This document shows positions 1 to 7,982 of a stretch of 64,000 bases of DNA, in pieces. The stretch is from Lysinibacillus fusiformis (lineage in GTDB: Bacteria > Bacillota > Bacilli > Bacillales_A > Planococcaceae): NCBI RefSeq assembly GCF_007362955.1, contig NZ_CP041696.1, positions 186,001 through 250,000 on the forward strand, read 5' to 3'. The first letter of the stretch is position 1; every line of letters starts with the position of its first letter. Under the pieces are notes generated by a model, which made no database searches, was not told the origin of the DNA, and saw nothing but the letters and a program-made list of their open reading frames with translations. Both the position numbers and the translations under genes were made by a program.

Positions 1-483
1 CCCTTCTACGACAAGTTCATACCAACTTGGCGCATCAAAACATACTGCACTCTTTGGCTTCTTCAAGTCTGCTTTTTTTGCATCCGTATCGGGCACACTA
101 AAATACGCATCCATGCCTAAATTATGAAAACCTTGTAAAATCCCCTCGCTCAGTACACGATAAGCCTCTGTTACCGATTCGGGCATATCTGGATAGCTTT
201 CTGTAACAATGACGCTATATGTCAACTCATGTTCGTGTAAAACTGCTCTTCCACCTGTTGGACGTCGCACAAAACCTAGCCCTTGTTCACGAACAGCTTC
301 TAAATTAATATCTCTAGTTGCCTGCTGAAAATAACCTATTGATAGTGTCGCGGGCTCCCACTCATAAAAACGAATCACAGGAGGAATTAACCCCTCACTA
401 TGCCAATCAAGCAATGCCTCATCTAGTGCCATATTAAACGAAGGACTACATTTCCCTGAATTTAAAAAATACCAAGTTGTCAT
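1..483 (-). CDS. lipM: Octanoyltransferase LipM, N-terminal part (cut by window edge)
   Basis: The reading frame starts with ATG at 483 and runs off the left edge without a stop, giving 161 residues. It begins [14 protein letters not shown] and carries the biotin/lipoate ligase-fold signatures [18 protein letters not shown] (about residues 75-95) and [14 protein letters not shown] near the cut; the Cys in AVCF corresponds to the acyl-accepting nucleophile of LipM. The B. subtilis enzyme moves octanoyl groups from acyl carrier protein to GcvH, the first step of lipoate assembly in the cytoplasm. It is divergent from yqhL, exactly as B. subtilis yqhM/yqhL, which supports LipM over LipL or LplJ. 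The C-terminal third is not visible. Confidence 0.9.
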   Translation of the reverse strand, partial: MTTWYFLNSGKCSPSFNMALDEALLDWHSEGLIPPVIRFYEWEPATLSIGYFQQATRDINLEAVREQGLGFVRRPTGGRAVLHEHELTYSVIVTESYPDMPESVTEAYRVLSEGILQGFHNLGMDAYFSVPDTDAKKADLKKPKSAVCFDAPSWYELVVEG

Positions 484-510
484 ACAATCATCTCCTACAA
501 ATATCAACTA

Positions 511-760
511 CGTCTCAGCGTAATTGAGTCCAAATTTAGAATTATATTTAGTCCTGCACAAAGGCTAACAAAATGTCTATCCTTTTAGTAAAACCACAAG
601 ATGTGGTGTTTTTACCAATACAGGTCAGTTAGTGTTGCTCCTGTCGCTTCGCTTTCGGAGCAAATAAATTGTCGCATGAACGCGGAGAAGCCTTCAAAAT
701 TTGTGACATCCGCCGGGCTTTAGCTTTATTCAGCATTCATCACCAATCACATTACCTAAA
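511..760 (+). repeat. Dispersed mosaic intergenic repeat, copy A
   Basis: The lipM-yqhL intergenic region holds blocks shared with 39217-39440 and 46572-46910: a CAGCGTAATTGAGTCC...CCTGCACAAAGG block, a TCGCTTCGCTTTCGGA block near 645 and a CTTCAAAATTTGTGACATCC block at about 693-712. The copies are diverged. No open frame or T-tract is evident, so this is a repeat element of unknown function. The remaining bases up to yqhL hold a possible -35 (TTGACA at 781) but no convincing matching -10. Confidence 0.6.
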
Positions 761-916
761 ACGGTAAGAAAATTTCTTGGTTGACACTACGTTTAACTTC
801 TGCTGAATTAAGTAATATCATTTTTAGCACAATCTAGTTAATTTTATCAAACTCATTGGACTATCGCTACAGCATCTTTTATAATAATAAAGAAGATAGA
901 AAGGGGTAAGAAAATC

Positions 917-1303
917 TTGGACATACTTATCACAATTGGTGTAATTTTAGTAGTTCTAATTGCATATATTGGTATCAATGCAATGCGTCTAAAAAAAGCC
1001 GTAACCAACTTAACACAAGAACAATTTATTGAAGGCTATCGTAAAGCACAGCTAATTGATGTGCGTGAGCAGAAAGAATTTGAGGCAGGTCATATTCTTG
1101 GCGCACGAAGCGTTCCTTCTACAGCACTACGTCAACGTTACAAAGAAATCCGACCAGATTTACCAGTATATTTATACTGTCAAAATACAGGTCGTAGTGC
1201 TCGTGCTGCACTATTCTTAAAAAAACGTGGCTACAACCAAATTTACCAGCTTGAAGGCGGCTTCCGTAATTGGACTGGGAAAATAAAAACAAAAAAACAA
1301 TAA
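917..1303 (+). CDS. yqhL: Membrane-anchored rhodanese-domain protein YqhL
   Basis: A 128-residue protein with one N-terminal membrane helix (about residues 3-22) followed by a single rhodanese domain. The domain shows LIDVREQKEFEAGHILGARS and the active-site loop YLYCQNTGRSARAA, whose Cys is the predicted persulfide carrier. The start is TTG at 917 behind AAGGGG. The B. subtilis homologue YqhL lies at the same place, divergent from lipM. A sulfur-transfer role is inferred from the family; the substrate is unknown. The helix should hold it at the membrane with the catalytic domain in the cytoplasm. Confidence 0.9.
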   Translation: MDILITIGVILVVLIAYIGINAMRLKKAVTNLTQEQFIEGYRKAQLIDVREQKEFEAGHILGARSVPSTALRQRYKEIRPDLPVYLYCQNTGRSARAALFLKKRGYNQIYQLEGGFRNWTGKIKTKKQ

Positions 1304-1320
1304 GAATTGCGCATTCGCAC

Positions 1321-1440
1321 GCTTTTTGCGCTGCCGGCTAGCACCTTAAGCGCAAAATAGCTGTACACTCGTCAGGCGAGCGTATGATAACGCTTCATAC
1401 GCTCGCCTGACAAATTGAAGCGACATCGTGTGTACGGCCC
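1321..1440. other. Structured intergenic hairpin cluster
   Basis: Two hairpins follow yqhL. TTTTGCGCT pairs with AGCGCAAAA at 1324-1356. A perfect 17-bp stem at 1371-1411 has arms starting GTCAGGCGAGCG and a 7-base loop. An outer pairing of GTACAC (about 1363) with GTGTAC (about 1430) would close the second into a longer stalk. There is no T-run, so it is not itself a simple terminator. It is much richer in GC than its surroundings. Confidence 0.6.
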
Positions 1441-1469
1441 GAATGCCTATACTTTCTTATATTTTTTAT

Positions 1470-1507
1470 AAAAAGCTAGCAACTTCTTTCTTTGCTAGCT
1501 TTTTTTA
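1470..1507 (+). terminator. Terminator of yqhL
   Basis: Stem AAAAGCTAGCAA / TTGCTAGCTTTT with a short loop, followed by a T-tract on the + strand. It lies 170 bases after the yqhL stop, behind the hairpin cluster. Confidence 0.8.
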
Positions 1508-1548
1508 ATATTCTGAGTTTCTACTATATAATAGTAGTTGTCTAACGA

Positions 1549-1827
1549 CTAACCATCTAGTTCTCTTTCACCAAGCCCTTGATCATGCATAGGGCAGAAA
1601 AAAGTAAAACAGTGTGAAGCAATATATATTTCAATATTTGAGATAATTTCTAGCTGCATATGTACTCTTCTAGCACGTTCCATACTTGCTCTTAGTCTTA
1701 ATTCTTTTTCTTCAATCTCTCCGGCAGTCCACTTAAACTCTACCACATCTACAGCAATAATCGTTTCACTTGCTCGCTTTTCCCCTTCTTTTGCCAATAA
1801 CCTTGCAGCTTTACTCGTTTCATCCAA
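1549..1827 (-). CDS. Hypothetical 92-residue protein, doubtful
   Basis: A charged, helix-rich frame starting with TTG at 1827 and containing AARLLAKEGEKRASETI and KELRLRASMERARRV. No clear ribosome binding site precedes it and I recognise no family. The compositional bias looks more coding than the opposite frames, so it may be a remnant of a lost gene in this accessory block. It could equally be chance. Confidence 0.25.
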   Translation of the reverse strand: MDETSKAARLLAKEGEKRASETIIAVDVVEFKWTAGEIEEKELRLRASMERARRVHMQLEIISNIEIYIASHCFTFFCPMHDQGLGERELDG

Positions 1828-2059
1828 TCAATGCGACCCTAATGAAGCCTGCTACTGAGCATGTCAATCAGCAATGTATAGCTTTTTTAGTATGTCTAAA
1901 AATACTAAGTTGTGTAAATAATTTATCAACCAGTACGTTATTTTTCTTTTTTCTGAAAATAGCCAATTTTTAATACTTGAATAAACGCGGAAGCACTGAT
2001 AGGATGTATAATATCTTAAAATATTGTATTGTCTTTACGACGATACGTGCAATGAATGC

Positions 2060-2165
2060 TATGGATCAAACTATAGCAGGAGCATTTCTGGAGAGAGCGC
2101 AATATGCGTCGCCGAAGGGTTCACTATCTCAGGCAAAAGGACAGAGGAGTAATACAAACTTTCAC
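2060..2165 (+). promoter_or_regulatory. Glycine riboswitch (single aptamer) controlling the permease
   Basis: The sequence carries the glycine aptamer signatures in order: GGAGAGAGCGC (2090-2100), CGTCGCCGAAGGG (2107-2119), ATCTCAGGCAAAAGGACAGA (2126-2145) and GAGGAG. Only one full aptamer is visible. A short GCTAT/ATAGC helix just upstream (2058-2077) may be the remnant or ghost partner seen in singlet glycine riboswitches. A terminator follows at 2251-2282 and the permease starts at 2323. Glycine sensing is firm by motif; whether glycine turns the gene on or off cannot be read. Off-switches are reported for some riboswitch-controlled transporters. Confidence 0.88.
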
Positions 2166-2250
2166 CACGAAAGCTATACCACACGAATGTTAAGCTTAAT
2201 TTTTTTAAAATTAAACACCCTCAAATGGTATTTGTTATTCTGACGTTTAC

Positions 2251-2282
2251 GAGACTAGTGTCGCCACTAGTCTCTTTTTTTA
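2251..2282 (+). terminator. Riboswitch expression-platform terminator
   Basis: Perfect 10-bp stem GAGACTAGTG / CACTAGTCTC with a TCGC loop and eight Ts, placed between the glycine aptamer and the permease ribosome binding site. Its position fits a transcription-attenuation platform. Confidence 0.85.
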
Positions 2283-2322
2283 TTTTCCAGTCATAGCTTT
2301 ACGCATCTTTGGAGGGGTTAAC

Positions 2323-3660
2323 GTGGAACAACAACAGTTAAAACGCGAATTAAAAAATCGTCATGTGCAATTAATTGCCATCGGCGGAACAATAGGCACA
2401 GGCTTATTTTTAGGATCAGGAAAAGCCATCGCCCTAGCAGGACCTTCAATTATTTTCGCCTATCTAATTGTCGGAATTGCCCTATTCTTTGTGATGCGTG
2501 CACTTGGTGAACTATTATTATCGAATGCAGGTTATACATCATTTACAGATTTCGCCACAGAATATATCGGCCCATGGGCAGGCTATGTCACTGGTTGGAC
2601 ATACTGGTTCTGCTGGATTATGACAGCTATGGCGGATATTATTGCGGTCGGTGTCTATACACAATATTGGTTTGATATTCCACAGTGGGTGCCAGCAGTT
2701 GGTTGTTTAGTACTGTTATTAATTTTAAATTTATTGACAGTAAAACTATTTGGTGAGCTAGAATTCTGGTTTGCACTTATTAAAGTCGTGACGATTGTCG
2801 CACTTATTTTTATAGGATTATTTATGCTATTTACTGGTTTCCAAACAAATTCGGGTACCGTTTCTGTGGAAAATCTTTGGGCACATGGTGGCCTATTTCC
2901 TAATGGCATGTACGGCTTTCTCATGGCCTTCCAACTGGTGGTCTTTGCTTTTGTAGGGGTTGAATTAGTTGGTGTTTCTGCTGCTGAAACAGCAAATCCA
3001 CAAAAAAATATTCCATCTGCCATTAACAAAATCCCATTAAGAATCTTACTTTTTTACGTGGGTGCATTATTTGTTCTTTTATGCATCAATCCTTGGAATG
3101 AAATGTCTGCCGCAAGCAGTCCATTTGTCCAAGTATTTACGCTAGCTGGAATTCCGATTGCAGCAGGTATTATCAATTTTGTCGTGCTAACATCAGCTGC
3201 TTCAGCTGGTAATAGTGGCTTATTCTCTACAAGTCGCATGCTCTTTAATCTAGGAAGCAATAAGCAAGCATCATCTTCATTTGCGAAATTAAATAAAAAC
3301 AGCGTACCAAGTAATGCACTGATTGTCTCTACAATTGTTGTATCAGTAGGCGCGTTATTAAGTAAGCTAATGCCCGAGAATGCCTTTAGCGTCGTGACGA
3401 CGATTAGTGCTATCTGTTTTATTTGGGTATGGAGTATCATTTTGATCTCTCATATCATCTATAAACGTAAAAATCGAGCACGCCATGAAGCATCGATTTT
3501 CAAAGCACCATTCACACCATTTGTGAACTATTTGGTGCTTGTCTTCTTTGCTTTCTTACTAGTTGTGATGTTTATCTCTGAGGCAACACGTACAGCGTTA
3601 CTGTTAACACCAGTATGGTTTATCGTGTTATTTATACTCTACAAAGTAAAAAGAACATAG
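2323..3660 (+). CDS. Amino-acid permease, AAT family (D-serine/D-alanine/glycine type)
   Basis: A 445-residue polytopic membrane protein of the APC superfamily with about 12 membrane helices. The first helix carries the family signature IAIGGTIGTGLFLGSG (about residues 19-34), where the broken helix binds the amino acid. The start is GTG at 2323 behind GGAGGGG. The sequence resembles the CycA/AlaP group that imports small neutral amino acids by proton symport. The glycine riboswitch directly upstream strongly suggests glycine is a physiological substrate; this is inferred from regulation, not from binding residues. It is monocistronic, ending in a terminator at 3686-3740. Confidence 0.88.
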   Translation: MEQQQLKRELKNRHVQLIAIGGTIGTGLFLGSGKAIALAGPSIIFAYLIVGIALFFVMRALGELLLSNAGYTSFTDFATEYIGPWAGYVTGWTYWFCWIMTAMADIIAVGVYTQYWFDIPQWVPAVGCLVLLLILNLLTVKLFGELEFWFALIKVVTIVALIFIGLFMLFTGFQTNSGTVSVENLWAHGGLFPNGMYGFLMAFQLVVFAFVGVELVGVSAAETANPQKNIPSAINKIPLRILLFYVGALFVLLCINPWNEMSAASSPFVQVFTLAGIPIAAGIINFVVLTSAASAGNSGLFSTSRMLFNLGSNKQASSSFAKLNKNSVPSNALIVSTIVVSVGALLSKLMPENAFSVVTTISAICFIWVWSIILISHIIYKRKNRARHEASIFKAPFTPFVNYLVLVFFAFLLVVMFISEATRTALLLTPVWFIVLFILYKVKRT

Positions 3661-3685
3661 AGTGAAACTTCAAGCATTGGGACAT

Positions 3686-3740
3686 AAAAAGGGGCACCAA
3701 CACAACAGGTAATGACCTGTCTGTTAGTGCCTCTTTTTTT
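3686..3740 (+). terminator. Terminator of the permease gene
   Basis: Long two-part stem: GGGGCACCAACA pairs with TGTTAGTGCCTC and encloses an inner ACAGGT/ACCTGT hairpin, followed by seven Ts. Between the stop codon and this stem, 3661-3681 carries AGTGAAACTTCAAGCATTGG, the first part of the dispersed repeat described at 40803. Confidence 0.85.
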
Positions 3741-3865
3741 CTGTAAAGGTTTACTCAGTTCTGTTATCTTGTAACTGCATATTAATTACTTTCATTCATC
3801 AATTTGTGAGTTTAATTCGCACACTTAAGTTCGTTTTTATTATTTATATGAGCGATTTGCGTCAC

Positions 3866-4819
3866 TTAAAAAATATTCATATTCCACTCTGTGGCAATAT
3901 GTTTCAGTAAATGAACACCTGCAACACTGTTTCCTATTGTATCTATCGCTGGCCCATAAATGCCGATTCCACAGCCAGTCGGGAAAGGGGATTGTATGCT
4001 TGCATGGCCTGGGACGGCCGCTAGAATTGCTCCAGAGACGCCACTCTTGGCAGGTAATCCGATAAACGCCGCGAATTTACCAGACGCATTATACATACCA
4101 CACGTCACCATTAACGCTTTCGTTAATTTAGCTACTTGCTTAGGGAATAGCTGTGTTTTTAAAATCGGATGATAACCATCGTTGGCGATTACTAATCCGA
4201 TCATGGCCAAATCTGAAACATCTATTTCAATGGCACATTGCTTTAAATAAACCTCCAGCGCTTCCTCTACTGGGCAATCTAAATAACCAGATGCCATCAA
4301 ATAGTACGCTAGCGCTCGATTTCGATTAGCCGTTTGCCATTCCGATTGAAAAACTTCTTCATTGACACTCACTTTTTTCCCAAGCATGTTTTCTAAAAAA
4401 TGTAGTAAATTATCTATTTTTTCCTGCGGTGAGTCTCCAGAAAGGATGGAAGATACTGTGATAGCTCCTGCATTAATCATCGGGTTAAAAGGCTTTCCGG
4501 GCTGATGACTTTCTAAACGCACAATCGAATTAAAAGTATCACCAGTTGGTTCTACATCAACGCGCTCTAATACATAAGATAATCCTTTATCCATACATGC
4601 TAAAATAAAAGTAACAATTTTAGATACACTTTGGAGTGTAAAACGTTCAGTTGTATCTCCAGCCTTCATTTTACTACCATCTGGTCCGATGATAGCAATG
4701 GCCAGTTGATTCGGATTTTTTTGGGCAAGTGCTGGTATGTAGCTAGCGCAGTTGCCTTCTTTTGCAAACGGGCGAAACTGCTCCACCCATTGTGCTATTT
4801 TTGTATGATCTTCTCCCAT
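3866..4819 (-). CDS. glsA: Glutaminase
   Basis: A 317-residue serine-dependent glutaminase with the beta-lactamase-like fold, converting glutamine to glutamate and ammonia in the cytoplasm. Visible motifs are the catalytic SxxK in TLQSVSKI (about residues 62-69), NPMINAGAI (about 112-120), RNRALAYYL, and the C-terminal KSGVSGAILAAVPG loop. Length is normal for the family. The start ATG at 4819 follows GAAAGGAGAAC. It stands alone, convergent with the permease upstream. Confidence 0.95.
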   Translation of the reverse strand: MGEDHTKIAQWVEQFRPFAKEGNCASYIPALAQKNPNQLAIAIIGPDGSKMKAGDTTERFTLQSVSKIVTFILACMDKGLSYVLERVDVEPTGDTFNSIVRLESHQPGKPFNPMINAGAITVSSILSGDSPQEKIDNLLHFLENMLGKKVSVNEEVFQSEWQTANRNRALAYYLMASGYLDCPVEEALEVYLKQCAIEIDVSDLAMIGLVIANDGYHPILKTQLFPKQVAKLTKALMVTCGMYNASGKFAAFIGLPAKSGVSGAILAAVPGHASIQSPFPTGCGIGIYGPAIDTIGNSVAGVHLLKHIATEWNMNIF

Positions 4820-4900
4820 TTTTAAGTTCTCCTTTCAAGAAAAACAGAGTCTTCATAGAATAACCTACGAAGACCCTATGCAAAAATTAGCCATAACTTA

Positions 4901-6316
4901 TTAATGCTTAGGAGGAGTGGCACCCTGTGGAATTAACGAAACATAAGTCTCATCATCAAGACGCTCTTGCCATTCTTTCCTAGCCTCTTCAATAAGTGCC
5001 GGATTGTCAATCAATGTTATTGCTGTACAAGCCATCGCTTTCGCTGCTTGCAACATGCCTTTATGAGCAATTGGCATAACGCCTTGAGACACAACCTGCC
5101 ATGTATGAAGCGGCGTACCTAATGCCATACATGTTGTTGTACATTGCACGGTTGGAACTTTCCAACTTACATCGCCTACATCAGTTGAGCCACCCATGAT
5201 AAATTCTGGTAATATACTTGGAATGCTATCTGCAATCACTTTATTTTTTAGCTGTGTGGCATCCTCTTTACTTAGTCCGAATAACGCTGTTGCCTGAACC
5301 TCAGGGGAAAACGTCTTAAAAATAGCTGTAGCATGCTTTTCATCTTCGATAGTATACGTAGGCATCCCAATTTCAAGCATCTGCTTATACATAATATCAT
5401 AAAGTGTTCTATTTGAAATAAGATTTGAGGCAGCGCCTTCAAATTGAACCTCTACAGATGTTTCAGTCATTAGCGTTGCACCTTTTGCTATGTTTTCAAC
5501 ACGCTTATAAATCTCTTGTACTTGCTGTTTTTTTGGTGCTCTCACCAAGTATGTCACCTCTGCATACTGTTGTACAACATTTGGTGATGTCCCACCTGTA
5601 TTTGTCACCGCATAATGTACGCGAGCTTCTGGAATGATATGCTCCCGTAAATAGTTTACACCAACATTCATTAACTCAATAGCATCTAAAGCACTTCTTC
5701 CAAGATGAGGAGCAGCAGCTGCATGTGCACTTTTTCCAGTAAATTTAAAAGTGGCTGCATAGTTTGCAAGAGAACTACAAGTCATGACTGTCGAAAATGT
5801 ACCAGGGTGCCATGATATCGCAATATCGACATCGTCAAAGATCCCCGCCTGAGCCATATACGCCTTTCCTGAGCCATTTTCCTCAGCAGGACAGCCGTAA
5901 AAACGAATCGTCCCAGGTTGATTATTTTCCTCAAGATAATCTTTAACAGCTGTTGCCGCAGCAAATGCACCTGTACCTAATAAATTATGACCACAACCAT
6001 GACCATTCCCTCCATCTTTGAGAGGTTCATGTTGAGTAATTCCGCCTTTCTGACTTAAACCCGGTAGTGCATCATACTCACCAAGAAAAGCAATAACAGG
6101 CTTCCCTGCACCATATGTTCCTACTAGGGCTGTCTCAAGATTGGCAATACCTATTTCCGTCTCAAAGCCTTCTTTTTCTAAAGCATCCTTCATGTATTGA
6201 ACCGATTTTTCCTCATGGAAGTGAAGTTCAGGAACCGCCCAAATGGCATTGCTTAACTGAATACTCACTTCTCTCTTTGCCTCGACAAATGTTGAAATTT
6301 TTTCATGTAAACGCAT
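4901..6316 (-). CDS. M20-family amidohydrolase, AbgB-like
   Basis: A 471-residue M20 metallopeptidase-type hydrolase. Metal-binding and catalytic motifs are visible: GEYDALPG (about residue 80), NGHGCGHN (about 105), YGCPAEENGSGK (about 145) and SWHPG (about 170). The dimerisation-domain pattern is FTGKSAHAAAAPHLGRSALDA. It resembles p-aminobenzoyl-glutamate hydrolase subunit B and related aminoacylases. ATG at 6316 with TTAAGGAGG is preferred over an upstream in-frame codon. It lies 13 bases after the MFS gene, so the two are probably one operon for uptake and cleavage of an N-acyl amino acid or p-aminobenzoyl-glutamate. The substrate is inference. Confidence 0.85.
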   Translation of the reverse strand: MRLHEKISTFVEAKREVSIQLSNAIWAVPELHFHEEKSVQYMKDALEKEGFETEIGIANLETALVGTYGAGKPVIAFLGEYDALPGLSQKGGITQHEPLKDGGNGHGCGHNLLGTGAFAAATAVKDYLEENNQPGTIRFYGCPAEENGSGKAYMAQAGIFDDVDIAISWHPGTFSTVMTCSSLANYAATFKFTGKSAHAAAAPHLGRSALDAIELMNVGVNYLREHIIPEARVHYAVTNTGGTSPNVVQQYAEVTYLVRAPKKQQVQEIYKRVENIAKGATLMTETSVEVQFEGAASNLISNRTLYDIMYKQMLEIGMPTYTIEDEKHATAIFKTFSPEVQATALFGLSKEDATQLKNKVIADSIPSILPEFIMGGSTDVGDVSWKVPTVQCTTTCMALGTPLHTWQVVSQGVMPIAHKGMLQAAKAMACTAITLIDNPALIEEARKEWQERLDDETYVSLIPQGATPPKH

Positions 6317-6329
6317 ACTTTTTACCTCC

Positions 6330-7580
6330 TTAAGCAACTGTATTATTTTCTGAATTTAATAGATTACCTTTATGATCATTTAAAGTAAGCAGCGCTACGA
6401 TACAAATAACAGCAAATGCAATTAACATCCAAAATGCCGCGTCAAAAGAACCATCAAAGGCATCTACCATAAATCCAATAGCCATAGGTGTCACAAAACC
6501 TGCTAACTGCCCACCTGTATTGGCTACCCCCATTGCTGAACCTGTAATGGATGAAGGCAATTTCTTTAGTACAATTGCTGGAAGTAATGTGATAACAAAC
6601 GCAATAAATATTGAAACAACAGTTTGATAGCTAATAAACATGGTCACTGTTTCAGCAGTAAACATTAAATATAATAAAAGTCCGATAATTGCACATGAAA
6701 TGGAACCTAGAATTTTATCCATTCCGCGCGGTAATTTATCTATGATATAGCCGCTACCATACACACCGATAATTGTCGTGATAGCAGGGATTGTTTGTGC
6801 CCACCCAATGGACATTAAATCAAGCCCACGATTTTTCTGAAGGTAAGTTGGAATCCAAGAAACTAAGCCCCAATTCACTGCATAAATACAGAAATACGCA
6901 ACAATTAAATTCCACATAAGCGGTGTTTTAAAGAGTTCTTTAAAATTCACTTTGTTCGAAGCACTCACCTTATTTTCATCATTTCCAGTGGAAGCCGCAG
7001 TATCTTGTGGTAGTTTAATATATTTCCAATATAGAAAAGCAATAATAGCACCAATAGCGCCAATTATGATGAACATCATACGCCAACCGATTGTCCCTAA
7101 CATATAAGCTGATAGTAAAGGAACGATGAGTGACACAATCCCTCCAGATGTAAGCATAATCGACATCGCTCTTCCTCTTTCTTCCTTTGGGAAAATGGTC
7201 GCAATGATTTTAGAGCTAGAAGGTTGAAACCCACCTTCTCCAATACCAAATAAAAATCGAATGACAATCATCGCCACTAAAGACCAAGCAATCGCCGTTA
7301 AACCTGTAAATATCGACCACATTATCACCGATAGCAGTAAGATTTTTTTAGCACCGAATTTATCCGCAAGCCACCCACCAGGTATCTGCATAATCGCATA
7401 ACCTAGGAAAAAGGCACTTAATATTACGCCCGTAGAGGAAGCGTCCAAACTAAGGTCATCTGTAATAGATACAACTGCATAGTTCATGATGTAGCGATCT
7501 AAATTACCTAATGACCACCCTAAAAATAATAATCCTAATATCAAATTTCTAGATTTTTTCGTCATATCATTTGTTGTCAT
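6330..7580 (-). CDS. MFS transporter, anion:cation symporter type
   Basis: A 416-residue major facilitator with 12 predicted helices. The first helix reads LGNLDRYIMNYAVVSI, typical of the ACS/phthalate-permease group, followed by GGWLADKFGAKK between helices 2 and 3 and GIGEGGFQPSSSKIIA in helix 4. A soluble central loop follows helix 6. The start ATG at 7580 lies behind GGGAGG. It is the first gene of a two-gene operon with the AbgB-like hydrolase and probably imports its substrate, an organic anion. A 10-bp inverted repeat upstream (7759-7783) is a candidate operator. Confidence 0.85.
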   Translation of the reverse strand: MTTNDMTKKSRNLILGLLFLGWSLGNLDRYIMNYAVVSITDDLSLDASSTGVILSAFFLGYAIMQIPGGWLADKFGAKKILLLSVIMWSIFTGLTAIAWSLVAMIVIRFLFGIGEGGFQPSSSKIIATIFPKEERGRAMSIMLTSGGIVSLIVPLLSAYMLGTIGWRMMFIIIGAIGAIIAFLYWKYIKLPQDTAASTGNDENKVSASNKVNFKELFKTPLMWNLIVAYFCIYAVNWGLVSWIPTYLQKNRGLDLMSIGWAQTIPAITTIIGVYGSGYIIDKLPRGMDKILGSISCAIIGLLLYLMFTAETVTMFISYQTVVSIFIAFVITLLPAIVLKKLPSSITGSAMGVANTGGQLAGFVTPMAIGFMVDAFDGSFDAAFWMLIAFAVICIVALLTLNDHKGNLLNSENNTVA

Positions 7581-7758
7581 TTCATTCCCTCCCATGTTTT
7601 ACTGATGCATTTTCACTACGTAAATCAAGGATACGAATAGTTTTGATAAGGTATTTCAAAGTCTGCTTAGAGAACTATTTTTTACAAAATCAAAAATTTT
7701 CGCAGCCAGTTAAACACTATTGCATTCATCTCTCCCTATCTATTAAAATCAATCCCCT

Positions 7759-7783
7759 TATATAACGACATTTTCGTTATATA
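7759..7783. promoter_or_regulatory. Candidate operator, perfect 10-bp inverted repeat
   Basis: TATATAACGA, five bases, TCGTTATATA. It lies about 180 bases upstream of the MFS start and next to an AT-rich TATTATAC that could serve as a -10 on the minus strand. The regulator encoded just upstream (7983-9302) is the natural candidate to bind it. The assignment is inferred from position and symmetry. Confidence 0.45.
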
Positions 7784-7938
7784 TTCGTATAATAAGCAAA
7801 ATTATGCTATATTTCAATATTTTTTTGAAAATTTTTAATAAACAAAAGTTAAAAAAGATGGTGCTCCCGAAATAATTGGAACACTATCTTTTTAAAGAAA
7901 GCCGTGTGAGCCCGGTTTTATCATGCTTTTCAGTAATT

Positions 7939-7980
7939 AAAAAAATGTCCCAAAACCAATATGGTTAGGGGACATTTTTA
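7939..7980 (-). terminator. Terminator of the regulator gene
   Basis: On the minus strand the stem AAAATGTCCC / GGGACATTTT with a 17-base loop follows the regulator stop by two bases and ends in a T-run. A second, imperfect terminator-like stem (AAAAAGAT...ATCTTTTT) lies at 7852-7894. The rest of the 7581-7982 gap holds only the MFS promoter region. Confidence 0.7.
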
Positions 7981-7982
7981 AA

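Noticed and set aside
1770..1973. 67-codon open frame on the + strand
   Set aside because: Low-complexity Phe/Leu-rich tail, no ribosome binding site, overlaps the doubtful minus-strand frame.
1977..2243. 88-codon open frame on the + strand
   Set aside because: It runs through the glycine aptamer and has no ribosome binding site; the conserved bases there are explained by RNA structure.
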